NCBI GenBank assembly: GCA_949739095.1 | Contig: CATIYX010000151.1 | Location: forward strand, 1-23,146 | Length of the DNA stretch: 23,146 nt | Direction of reading: 5' to 3' | From: an uncultured Clostridia bacterium | GTDB taxonomy: Bacteria; Bacillota; Clostridia; RUG12999 | Shown: positions 8,818 to 16,293 of the stretch, piece by piece | How positions within the stretch are numbered: position 1 is the stretch's first letter | How the letters are laid out: each line of letters begins with the position of its first letter | Notes under the pieces: generated by a model | The model's input: the letters and a program-made list of their open reading frames with translations, nothing else | Databases searched by the model: none | What the model was told of the DNA's origin: nothing | Program-made: the position numbers and the translations under genes

Positions 8818-9672
8818 TTATTTTTGGTAATCGCGATGTTGTAGCACAACTTTATGTCCCATTTTTTTGATAAAAGCATAAATATCGTTTGCAATTGCAA
8901 CGCTGCGATGCTTTCCTCCGGTACAGCCAATAGCTATTACAAGCTGACTTTTTCCCTCTTCAATGTAGTATGGAATCAAAAATTCAATCATATTATCCAA
9001 TTGTTTCAAAAACTGATCTGTTTGCTTATAGGAAAAAACATAGTCACGTACTTCTTTATCTTCGCCTGTTTTCGGTCTGAGTTCCGGTACATAATAAGGA
9101 TTAGGCAGAAAACGAACATCAAACACCAAATCACTGTCAATTGGAATACCATATTTGAATCCAAACGATACAACATTAATGATAATACCTTTATATTCTG
9201 TCTGATTTAATGCAATTTTTTTGATTTCATCTTTTAAATCGGATGGTCGTAGCTTTGTTGTATCAATGATATATTTTGCGCGAGTTCTCACCTCAGAGAG
9301 TAAATTACGTTCCGTTGCAATCCCTTCCAAAACGGTTCCTTGCGGCGCCAATGGATGGTTCCGACGCGTTTCTTTATAACGCGCTACAAGTTTGTTATCT
9401 GCAGCATCAAGAAAAATAATTTCATATTTAAATCCTTTTTCTTGCAATTCATTCAAACTTTCAAACAGTTGGTTGAACAAATCGCCGCCGCGCAAATCAC
9501 TCACCAATGCCACATTTTCAATTTTACCGGACGACTGTTTGCAAATATCCGCAAACATTGGAATAAGCGCAGGCGGCATATTATCCACACAATAATAGCC
9601 AATATCTTCCATTGCTTTCACCGCACTACTTTTCCCTGCGCCGGAAAGTCCTGTAATAATAAAAAATTTCAT
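8818..9672 (-). CDS. rapZ: RapZ/YvcJ family nucleotide-binding protein
   Basis: A P-loop protein that in E. coli binds glucosamine 6-phosphate and small RNAs to steer glmS expression, and in Bacillus (YvcJ) has nucleotide-hydrolysing activity and affects competence. Visible features are Walker A GLSGAGKS near the N terminus, IGYYCVDNMPP, the VSDLRGGDLF segment, ETRRNHPL, and the conserved C-terminal TGGKHRSVAIAND. I choose the ATG at 9672, with AAGGTG eight bases upstream and the usual start MKFFIITGLSGAGKS (284 residues), over an in-frame GTG at 9681. The gap to murB upstream is about a dozen bases, so the two are co-transcribed. Its neighbours (murB, whiA) match the common Firmicute arrangement. 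Whether the Gram-negative small-RNA role applies here cannot be told from sequence. Confidence 0.96.
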   Translation of the reverse strand: MKFFIITGLSGAGKSSAVKAMEDIGYYCVDNMPPALIPMFADICKQSSGKIENVALVSDLRGGDLFNQLFESLNELQEKGFKYEIIFLDAADNKLVARYKETRRNHPLAPQGTVLEGIATERNLLSEVRTRAKYIIDTTKLRPSDLKDEIKKIALNQTEYKGIIINVVSFGFKYGIPIDSDLVFDVRFLPNPYYVPELRPKTGEDKEVRDYVFSYKQTDQFLKQLDNMIEFLIPYYIEEGKSQLVIAIGCTGGKHRSVAIANDIYAFIKKMGHKVVLQHRDYQK

Positions 9673-9684
9673 GGTTCTCACACC

Positions 9685-10608
9685 TTAATTTATAGAATTT
9701 TGTCTTCTGCCTATCATCCGGATTTCTTCCTGTAGTTCCACACCACTGTGTTCTTTTACTTTTGCCTTTACTGCAGCGATGAGTTCCATAACATCCCGCG
9801 CTGTAGCACCACCGCAATTAACAATAAAACCGCTATGTTTTTCTGAAACAGCAGCGCCGCCAATTTGAAATCCTTTTAGCCCTGCCTGTTCAATCAATGC
9901 ACCAGCATAATGCCCTTCCGGACGTTTAAACACGCTTCCGGCACTAGGCATATCAAGCGGCTGTTTTTCTTTGCGCCGACACGCTAAGTCCTTCATGGTG
10001 GCGGAAATTTGTGTCACAGCATCTTTGCGTAGTTTCATAGTAGCATTTAAAATTGTATAAGCATCCTTCTGAAACACACTGCTCCTATATCCAAAATGAC
10101 ATTCCGATCCAGATATTTCCTTCACCTCACGATTGTGGTAAACTGTGACAGAAGTAATAATATCTTTCATTTCTCCGCCATATGCGCCGGCATTCATAAA
10201 AACCGCACCGCCAAAAGAGCCGGGGATTCCCGCAGCAAATTCCAGACCTGTAAGTTCATGCTCCAGTGCAGTATTTGCTACGCGGGAGAGCATGGCACCT
10301 GCCTGTGCCCGCAGCACATCTCCTTCTACTGAGATATCATCCCATCCATGTGTCGATATGACTGCACCATCTATACCATAATCCGATACCAGCAAATTCG
10401 ATCCATTTCCAACTACTTGATATGGAATTTGCTCTTTTGAGAGCAACCGCACCACTTCAGGAAAATTTTTTAAATCGGGTGTGATATAAATATCTGCGTT
10501 GCCGCCAATTTTAAACGTTGTGTGTAATTTCATCGGTTCGCTGAGCCGTACATTTTCTTCTCCGGCAATTTTTCTGAGTGTAGCAACAACCTGATCTGTT
10601 AATTTCAT
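9685..10608 (-). CDS. murB: UDP-N-acetylenolpyruvoylglucosamine reductase
   Basis: MurB is the FAD enzyme that reduces UDP-GlcNAc-enolpyruvate to UDP-MurNAc with NADPH, the second committed step of peptidoglycan precursor synthesis, in the cytoplasm. The 307-residue protein shows the FAD domain (TFKIGGNADIYI near 31-42, VVGNGSNLLVSD at 65-76, GIPGSFGGAVFMNAGAYGGE near 127-146), substrate-binding HFGYRSSVF with Arg175, the proton-donor serine in AGSVFKRP (Ser225), and a C-terminal glutamate in LQEEIR (Glu295). The short substrate region fits the type II enzymes of Gram-positives. The start is the ATG at 10608 with GGAGG seven bases upstream; glk ends 16 bases before it. Confidence 0.97.
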   Translation of the reverse strand: MKLTDQVVATLRKIAGEENVRLSEPMKLHTTFKIGGNADIYITPDLKNFPEVVRLLSKEQIPYQVVGNGSNLLVSDYGIDGAVISTHGWDDISVEGDVLRAQAGAMLSRVANTALEHELTGLEFAAGIPGSFGGAVFMNAGAYGGEMKDIITSVTVYHNREVKEISGSECHFGYRSSVFQKDAYTILNATMKLRKDAVTQISATMKDLACRRKEKQPLDMPSAGSVFKRPEGHYAGALIEQAGLKGFQIGGAAVSEKHSGFIVNCGGATARDVMELIAAVKAKVKEHSGVELQEEIRMIGRRQNSIN

Positions 10609-10624
10609 GGATGCCCTCCCAACC

Positions 10625-11563
10625 TTATTTCCCTAAAAATGCAGCACCAATCAGCCCTGCATCATTTCCGAGTCTGGCAATTTTCAATTCTGTCATCTTT
10701 TTTCCCTGCGTGAAAGTTTCACGCACACAATAATCTATAATAGGATTCAGCAAATAATCTCCCTCTTTAGAGATAGCGCCGCCAATCACAATCATATCCG
10801 GCTGCAAAATATTAATTAAATTCGCAATTCCGCGACTAACATTGTTAATATAATTTGTAACAACCTGTTGTGCCGCACGATCTCCTTTTTTGGCAGCATC
10901 AAAAGCGGTTTTCCCGCCGACATTCTCTAGATTTCCACCAACCATTTCATACATCAGAGAAGTGTTATCCTCCGCCAAACTTTCTTTTGTTTGACGAATC
11001 AACGCAGATACAGACGCATATGTCTCCCAACATCCATACCGCCCACAATTACACTGACGTCCGTCGGCATGGGTTACCATGTGTCCCACTTCCGCTGCAA
11101 CACCGTTGGTTCCTGTAAATAATTTTCCATTCATCACAATACCGCCGCCAACACCGGTTCCCAGTGTCACTGCCATAAAACATTCCATCTCTTTGTCCTG
11201 CGCATAATATTCTGCCAGCGCCGCAACATTTGCATCATTACCTAAATAGGTAGGTTTCCCTGTATATTTTGCAATTTCCTCACAAACATGTACATTTTCA
11301 AAATTGATATTTTCAGCACGAACCAAAATACCATTTTCTGCATCTACACTGCCGGGACTGCCCACACCCACACTCTTAATATCATCTAATGAAAGTCCTG
11401 CACCTTTTACAGTATCCAACGCCAAATCCGCCATGTCTTTTAAAATTTCACTTGCTGGACGGCGTGCACCCGTCGGGCGTGCATCTTTATATAAAATCTT
11501 TCCATTTTCGTCTACTACGCCTGCTTTGATATTTGTTCCACCTAAATCAATTCCAATATACAT
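10625..11563 (-). CDS. glk: ROK-family glucokinase
   Basis: Phosphorylates glucose with ATP in the cytoplasm to glucose 6-phosphate. The 312-residue product starts with the ATP-binding DLGGTNIKAG, has the catalytic aspartate in GNDAN (Asp110), VTLGTGVGGGIV, and the ROK zinc site with His161 and the motif CNCGRYGCWE (Cys171, 173, 178), then IVIGGAIS near the C terminus. No N-terminal helix-turn-helix is present, so it is an enzyme rather than a ROK repressor. AAGGAG nine bases before the ATG overlaps the stop of the PHP gene, showing tight coupling. Lying near hprK, it may handle glucose that does not come in by PTS, or glucose released from oligosaccharides. Specificity for glucose over another hexose is inferred from similarity to Firmicute glucokinases. 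Confidence 0.92.
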   Translation of the reverse strand: MYIGIDLGGTNIKAGVVDENGKILYKDARPTGARRPASEILKDMADLALDTVKGAGLSLDDIKSVGVGSPGSVDAENGILVRAENINFENVHVCEEIAKYTGKPTYLGNDANVAALAEYYAQDKEMECFMAVTLGTGVGGGIVMNGKLFTGTNGVAAEVGHMVTHADGRQCNCGRYGCWETYASVSALIRQTKESLAEDNTSLMYEMVGGNLENVGGKTAFDAAKKGDRAAQQVVTNYINNVSRGIANLINILQPDMIVIGGAISKEGDYLLNPIIDYCVRETFTQGKKMTELKIARLGNDAGLIGAAFLGK

Positions 11564-11579
11564 ATTTCCCCATCTCCTT

Positions 11580-12299
11580 TTATTTTCTTCTGTTTTCCAT
11601 ATATTTTAATAACCGGTTGAAATCACTGTTGATAATGAGTTCAGAAGGAAATTTCACTTCGGACAACATTTGCAGAGCCTCGTTCAATGCAGCAACACGC
11701 CATGGTGTATGCGCGTCAGAATCCACTGAAATATAAGCACCATATTTTTTGCAAAGTTCAGCAATTGTTTTACAGTTTTCATAACTGCCTTCACGCACTT
11801 TGAAGGAGCCATTGTTAATTTCTACCACCGTTCCACTGTGTGCAGCTTCACGAATCACGTATTCGTAATCATATTTATAACGCGGATCGCCGCTATGTCC
11901 CATCATATCAATATGCGGATTCTCTATCACCTGGAGCCATGCATTTGTACATTCTTCTTCTGTCATATTGAGTCCTGCAACCGGTGGATGAAAGCTTGCA
12001 ACAACCCATTCCATCCGTTCTTTTCTCACATCCTCTAGGTCTGTTTCCCCAGTAGCATTTAAAATATTCACTTCTATTCCGCGAAAAACGCGTATGCCAG
12101 CAATTTCACGCGGCAACGTTGTCATATTGTCAAAATGCCATGGATGAGGCGCATCTTCCATTCTGGGCCCATGATCTGTAATGGCAATGGCGCAAAGTCC
12201 TGCATCTCGCGCTGCTTCCGCCATTTCTTTTACTGTACCATATGCATGGGAACTGGCAATCGTATGCATATGCATGTCTGCTATGATTGGATACTCCAT
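11580..12299 (-). CDS. PHP-domain phosphoesterase (YcdX-like)
   Basis: A 239-residue metal-dependent phosphoesterase made of a single PHP domain. The trinuclear metal ligands can be followed: ADMHMHT (His10, His12), AITDHG (Asp42, His43), RGIEVNI (Glu76), SFHPP (His104), GHSGD (His135) and SVDSDAHTP (Asp195, His197). The pattern matches the YcdX-type hydrolases more than histidinol phosphatase, and no histidine biosynthesis gene is near; the substrate is unknown. The start is the ATG at 12299 with GGAGG nine bases upstream. It sits between hprK (192-base gap) and glk (16-base gap); PHP proteins are often found beside hprK and murB in Clostridia, which I recall as family context rather than something shown here. 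Confidence 0.88.
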   Translation of the reverse strand: MEYPIIADMHMHTIASSHAYGTVKEMAEAARDAGLCAIAITDHGPRMEDAPHPWHFDNMTTLPREIAGIRVFRGIEVNILNATGETDLEDVRKERMEWVVASFHPPVAGLNMTEEECTNAWLQVIENPHIDMMGHSGDPRYKYDYEYVIREAAHSGTVVEINNGSFKVREGSYENCKTIAELCKKYGAYISVDSDAHTPWRVAALNEALQMLSEVKFPSELIINSDFNRLLKYMENRRK

Positions 12300-12491
12300 G
12301 TTCTTTTTCCTCCGTAGTGATTAAGCATCGGTATACTGGATTGTCATCTTTTGTAAACACAAAAGCAGGTTTCATGCTCTGCACAAGCCTGAATATGCTT
12401 CACGAAAAGTTTGTATCTGAAAAATCCATACACTTCGTTGATTTACAAAAGTAAAATTCACTTTGAAAATATTGATGCAAACCATCAACAC
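12300..12491 (-). other. Gap between hprK and the PHP gene with a possible internal promoter
   Basis: This 192-base gap is the largest inside the long operon. It begins with a small hairpin just past the hprK stop (TTGATG/CATCAA around 12472-12488, followed by a weak ATATTTTC), too weak to be a convincing terminator. Nearer the PHP gene, TTTACA (12352-12357) and TATACC (12330-12335) are 16 bases apart on the minus strand and could be an internal promoter. No open frame here resembles a gene. Confidence 0.4.
12330..12357 (-). promoter_or_regulatory. Weak candidate promoter for the PHP-glk-murB segment
   Basis: Minus-strand TTTACA at 12352-12357 (5 of 6 to TTGACA), a 16-base spacer, then TATACC at 12330-12335 (4 of 6 to TATAAT), about 30 bases before the PHP start codon. 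Only the fit and placement support it; it could be chance in AT-rich DNA. Confidence 0.3.
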
Positions 12492-13430
12492 CTAATTGCT
12501 GTTCTTTTCTAAATTTTCTGTCAAACGGTCATGCAACTCCTGCGCTGCATTGAATCCCATTCGCTTTTGTCTGTTATTCATAGCGGCAACCTCAATAATA
12601 ACTGCTAAATTTCGGCCTTGTCGTACAGGAACAGTTAGCGATGGGATTTTTACGCCTAATATATCTGTATATGTTGTTTCCATACCCAAACGGTCGTATT
12701 CTTGCCCTTCTTTCCAATGCTCTAAATGTACCACTAAATCAATCTTTTCAGTATCTTTAACAGCACCCATACCAAAAATATTTTTCACGTTAATGATACC
12801 AATGCCACGCAGTTCAATGAAATGACGGATAATATCGGGAGAGCTGCCAACCAAAGAAGAATTAGAGACCTTTTTGATTTCGACCGCATCGTCCGCTACA
12901 AGTCGATGCCCACGTTTGAGCAACTCAATTGCCGTCTCACTTTTCCCAACACCACTGTCGCCCAAAATAAGCAACCCTTCACCATATACTTCCACTAAAA
13001 CGCCGTGACGTGTCACACGCGGCGCCAACCACACACTCAAATTCCGAATCAGTTCACTCATGAAACGACTCGTCACTTCATCTGTTTGTAGCAGCGGCAC
13101 CTGATACTTTTTGGCTGCTTCTACCATCTCAGGAAACGGCTCCATTGTTCTTGTGATAACTGCCGCCGGAATACCTTTTGAAAAGAGCACTTCCATACTC
13201 TGCGCACGCTGCGAAGAAGTCATTTTTTCTAGATACGTCATTTCAACTTTACCGATAATTTCAATCCGCTCAGGATCAAAATAATGAAAAAATCCAATAA
13301 TCTGCAGACCGGGACGATTCACATTCGCAGAAACGATTTCCACATCATTCATAGCCTCTTCAAAATAAAGTTTTTTGAGTTGCAGTGCTTCTATAATGGT
13401 ACTAAGCTTTACCGAAAACCGATTTTCCAT
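12492..13430 (-). CDS. hprK: HPr kinase/phosphorylase
   Basis: HprK phosphorylates Ser46 of the PTS carrier HPr when fructose 1,6-bisphosphate and ATP are high and removes the phosphate when inorganic phosphate is high; P-Ser-HPr with CcpA controls carbon catabolite repression in low-GC Gram-positives. The 312-residue protein has the N-terminal MurE/MurF-like domain (about 1-130), then the kinase domain with catalytic His142 in TRHGVLVEVYG, Walker A GDSGVGKS at 157-164, VADDAVEI, the HprK signature ELRGIGIINV at 206-215 and RQGRNLAVIIEVAAMN near the C terminus. AAGGAGG lies nine bases before the ATG. It follows ddl by 56 bases, in which a strong hairpin overlaps the ddl stop. Confidence 0.97.
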   Translation of the reverse strand: MENRFSVKLSTIIEALQLKKLYFEEAMNDVEIVSANVNRPGLQIIGFFHYFDPERIEIIGKVEMTYLEKMTSSQRAQSMEVLFSKGIPAAVITRTMEPFPEMVEAAKKYQVPLLQTDEVTSRFMSELIRNLSVWLAPRVTRHGVLVEVYGEGLLILGDSGVGKSETAIELLKRGHRLVADDAVEIKKVSNSSLVGSSPDIIRHFIELRGIGIINVKNIFGMGAVKDTEKIDLVVHLEHWKEGQEYDRLGMETTYTDILGVKIPSLTVPVRQGRNLAVIIEVAAMNNRQKRMGFNAAQELHDRLTENLEKNSN

Positions 13431-13477
13431 TCTTGATTGCCTCCTTTTTCAGTTGTATTTTAAGCATAGATGGAACG

Positions 13478-13501
13478 CTTCAAGGCCTATGCCTTGAAGC
13501 C
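13478..13501 (-). repeat. Perfect 10-bp hairpin across the ddl stop codon
   Basis: GCTTCAAGGC and GCCTTGAAGC form a perfect 10-base-pair stem with a four-base loop; it spans the last codons and the stop of ddl. On the transcribed strand no T tract follows, so it is not a normal intrinsic terminator. It could be an mRNA-stability or processing element, or tune translation between ddl and hprK. The structure is seen directly; the role is inference. Confidence 0.6.
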
Positions 13502-14674
13502 GCCTTTTGCACCCTTTGCACCACCCTGCATTTCCAAGATATTGCTGTCATAAGTAAAGGTAATTGCTTCTTTATCCCGATTTTTTTTCAGCGCCAGCGC
13601 AATAAGTTCATCCATCTCCTGACGGAAGCTCATACCAATTTCTTCCCAAAGATAAAACGACAAAGAGCCAGGAATGGTATTGATTTCATTGACATAAATT
13701 TCACCCGTATCGCCGTCAATCATACAATCAATGCGCGATACGCCACTGCAACATAGTGCCTGAAATGTTTGCTGTACATAAGTTTCAATTTTTGTGCGTT
13801 GTTCATCAGAAATATCTGCTGGCACCTGACGGGATGCACTGCTCATTCCTTTGTTACCGCTGCCTTTTGCACCACGACCATATTTATCCGCATAGGATAG
13901 AATTTCATCGCTGCCCATTGGTCGTTCACAAACAGAAACTTTGGTATCATAACTGTCGCCAATGACAGAACAGTTAATTTCAATCAAGTTTTCAATTGCC
14001 TTTTCTACCAAAACACGCGCAGCAAAACTGGACGCCAAATCCACCGCTTCTTCCAGCGCAGCGCGGTCACTTGCTTTTTTTATTCCTACGCTAGAGCCTA
14101 AGTTTGCAGGTTTCACAATAACAGGATAGCCAATGGTTTCGATTTGTTCTATGATGTCCTTCTTGGACAGCGCCCATTGTTTTGAGTAGAAAGAAACACA
14201 GTCCAGTACCGGAATTCCCCTTGCTTGAAGCACCTGTTTCATGAGTATTTTGTCCATACCAACTGCCGAAGCCAATACGCCGCAGCCCACATATGGTATG
14301 CCCAACATTTCCAGATATCCTTGTATAGTCCCATCTTCGCCGTTTGTCCCATGCATCACTGGTACTGCAACATCAATTGTTGTAATTACCGGACTGGAGA
14401 ATTTGGGACGCGGATATTTTTCCAAAACGACCTTTTCTCCATCATTTACCAATATTACCTTGCTGGAACGCTCTAGTAGAGCATCAAGCTTTTTAAACGG
14501 CTCTACACTTCGCATTTCATCGCTGGAATAGAGCACACCTTTTTTGGATATATAAACCGGAATAATATTATATTTTTCCGGATCCATCGCCGCTATCGCT
14601 TGTTGTGCAGAGATAATAGACACTTCGTGTTCCACAGACCGTCCGCCAAAGAAAACAGCAACATTCATTTTCAT
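13487..14674 (-). CDS. ddl: D-alanine--D-alanine ligase
   Basis: An ATP-grasp ligase that makes D-Ala-D-Ala, the dipeptide that MurF attaches to the UDP-MurNAc tripeptide. Counting from the ATG at 14674 (395 residues), it has FFGGRSVEHEVSIIS with Glu15, VMHGTNGEDG, PVIVKPANLGSSVGI, a substrate loop with YADKYGRG (Tyr261, Lys264), SRIDCMID with Arg316, and NEINTIPGSLSFYLWEE. The Tyr-Lys loop argues for D-Ala-D-Ala rather than the D-Ala-D-Lac activity of VanA-type ligases, and no vanH or vanX is near. I prefer the ATG at 14674, behind AGAGGGGAAGAG, over a TTG at 14695 that would add seven residues. The protein ends in a glycine/lysine-rich tail (residues 384-395), and the substrate loop also carries a Gly/Lys insert. 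It lies 18 bases after murF, its partner in the pathway. Confidence 0.95.
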   Translation of the reverse strand: MKMNVAVFFGGRSVEHEVSIISAQQAIAAMDPEKYNIIPVYISKKGVLYSSDEMRSVEPFKKLDALLERSSKVILVNDGEKVVLEKYPRPKFSSPVITTIDVAVPVMHGTNGEDGTIQGYLEMLGIPYVGCGVLASAVGMDKILMKQVLQARGIPVLDCVSFYSKQWALSKKDIIEQIETIGYPVIVKPANLGSSVGIKKASDRAALEEAVDLASSFAARVLVEKAIENLIEINCSVIGDSYDTKVSVCERPMGSDEILSYADKYGRGAKGSGNKGMSSASRQVPADISDEQRTKIETYVQQTFQALCCSGVSRIDCMIDGDTGEIYVNEINTIPGSLSFYLWEEIGMSFRQEMDELIALALKKNRDKEAITFTYDSNILEMQGGAKGAKGGFKA

Positions 14675-14712
14675 AGTTATCTCTTCCCCTCTCAACTTTT
14701 CACATTCTTGAT

Positions 14713-16293
14713 TTATGTTTCAAATAAATCCGGCAAATCATTTTCCAGCAGCACGACAGATGGCGCTGTTGCCAGTTCATGCATTTTTGCCAATGCTTCT
14801 TGCAAATTGTGCAAGACAAATAACCGTTCCACTGGAAACCCTGCCGCTTTCACGCCTTCCTGAATAGGAATCGTCTGTTTCTCGCCAACGAGCAAAATAT
14901 AATCGCACTGTGCCGCTGCCTGCGTGCCAAATGCATAATTATATTCATATTGCTTATCGCCTAGTTCAATCATACCAGGCGTGATTAAAATACGTTGCAC
15001 ACCTTCAAATTTCCCAAGCACCTCCACTGCTGATTTTGCACCCTCTACATTGGAGTTAAAAGCATCATCAATAATTGTGATATTACCGCTACGCGGCTTC
15101 ATTTCCAAGCGGTGCGGCACAGGCTGTAGTTTTTTCACACCAAATATAATGTTTTCTGGTTCCACACCAAGCAAGTCAGCAATGGCTACTGCACCGACAA
15201 TATTTAAAATATTATGATTCCCCAACAAACGCGTTTCCAACCGAATGGACAGACCTTGTTTGGATTTAACAGTAAAAGCGGTTCCTGCATTTCCATATGC
15301 AATATCCTCTGCCCAATATTGTATGCCGGCTTCCCCCTTTTCTCCATAGGTTACAGCCGCAGAATACCGTTGATTTTCACGGATGAGCGGCGATGATAGA
15401 TTTATGACCGCGTTTGCCTTATCTGGTAGACTCTCTGCCAGCTCATATTTGGTATTTACAATATTTTGGGTGGAGTGGAATGTCTCTAAATGTTGTGGTC
15501 CAATAGAAGTAATTAGCCCATACTGCGGATGCACTAAATCACAAATTTCTTTAATGTCGCCAACATATTTAGCACCCATTTCGCATACAAACACCTCATG
15601 AACCGGCTTTAATTGCATACGGATAGTCTTAATTACCCCCATGGTTGTATTATAGCTTTCCGGTGTCATCAGAACATTATATTTTTCTGCTAAAATTTTC
15701 GTTAAAATATATTTGGTACTGGTTTTTCCATAGCTGCCTGTAATGCCAACTACTTTTAAGTTCGGCATTGCTCCCATTTTTTTCTGTGCATCCTTAAAAT
15801 ACCAACGGTTAATCCCCAGTTCTATGGGACGGTTGAGCAGATTGACGAGTGCTACATAAAGACAGGCAAACAATGATAAAAGTGTAAGTACACCTGCCAA
15901 AAGTATGGTATCCGGCTGCCAAACCATAATAACAGCAATCATCACCATGCCAAGGATAGCCGCTGTTACTATCAGGCGTTTCACACGCGCAGTCACAACA
16001 AGCGGTTTTTTGCTGTAAGTGTTTTTAGGACGGGTTAGAAACAGAAGAAAATAAAAACATCCGAACAACATAAATGCATATTGTTTTAGGAAAAACCATC
16101 CGACAAAGAACACCACAATGGGAAAAATTTCTCTGATAAAAAGGATTCGTCCGGGGTTTTGGAAACACCATTTCAGATAATGTCCATTAAAATAGGAATT
16201 TTGCTGCAACATGTGAAAACCGCTTTTGAGTTTCCAGCCAAACCATAAAAAATAGAGCAAGACCGGAAGCAGCAATGAAAGTAGCTGTATCAT
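14713..16293 (-). CDS. murF: Membrane-anchored MurF-type Mur ligase
   Basis: A Mur ligase most like MurF, which joins D-Ala-D-Ala to UDP-MurNAc-tripeptide using ATP. From the ATG at 16293 (526 residues), residues 1-155 hold about five hydrophobic segments (near 2-20, 55-69, 72-86, 105-124 and 129-153) in place of the soluble N-terminal UDP-MurNAc-binding domain of ordinary MurF. Then come the P-loop ITGSYGKTSTK (184-194), EMGAKYVGDI, GPQHLETF, LLGNHNILNIVGA (near 356-368), and the C-terminal domain with IIDDAFNSNVEGAK and LITPGMIELG. The ATG overlaps the upstream gene's stop as ATGA with GGGAGG eight bases before it, so I reject the GTG at 16308. Next to ddl, it is probably the cell's MurF, but a ligase acting on a lipid-linked or alternative precursor is possible; MurT is less likely, because there is no cysteine zinc ribbon and no gatD neighbour. 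Confidence 0.82.
   Translation of the reverse strand: MIQLLSLLLPVLLYFLWFGWKLKSGFHMLQQNSYFNGHYLKWCFQNPGRILFIREIFPIVVFFVGWFFLKQYAFMLFGCFYFLLFLTRPKNTYSKKPLVVTARVKRLIVTAAILGMVMIAVIMVWQPDTILLAGVLTLLSLFACLYVALVNLLNRPIELGINRWYFKDAQKKMGAMPNLKVVGITGSYGKTSTKYILTKILAEKYNVLMTPESYNTTMGVIKTIRMQLKPVHEVFVCEMGAKYVGDIKEICDLVHPQYGLITSIGPQHLETFHSTQNIVNTKYELAESLPDKANAVINLSSPLIRENQRYSAAVTYGEKGEAGIQYWAEDIAYGNAGTAFTVKSKQGLSIRLETRLLGNHNILNIVGAVAIADLLGVEPENIIFGVKKLQPVPHRLEMKPRSGNITIIDDAFNSNVEGAKSAVEVLGKFEGVQRILITPGMIELGDKQYEYNYAFGTQAAAQCDYILLVGEKQTIPIQEGVKAAGFPVERLFVLHNLQEALAKMHELATAPSVVLLENDLPDLFET

Noticed and set aside
11580..12299. Histidinol phosphatase (HisK-type PHP)
   Set aside because: The protein is short and its ligand pattern fits YcdX-like hydrolases; there are no his genes around it.
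12130..12384. An 84-codon minus-strand frame overlapping the PHP gene start
   Set aside because: It runs out of frame through the well-conserved N terminus of the PHP protein and has no homologous features or ribosome binding site.
13487..14674. VanA-type D-Ala-D-Lac ligase
   Set aside because: The substrate loop carries the Tyr/Lys pattern of D-Ala-D-Ala ligases, and there are no vanH, vanX, vanS or vanR genes nearby.
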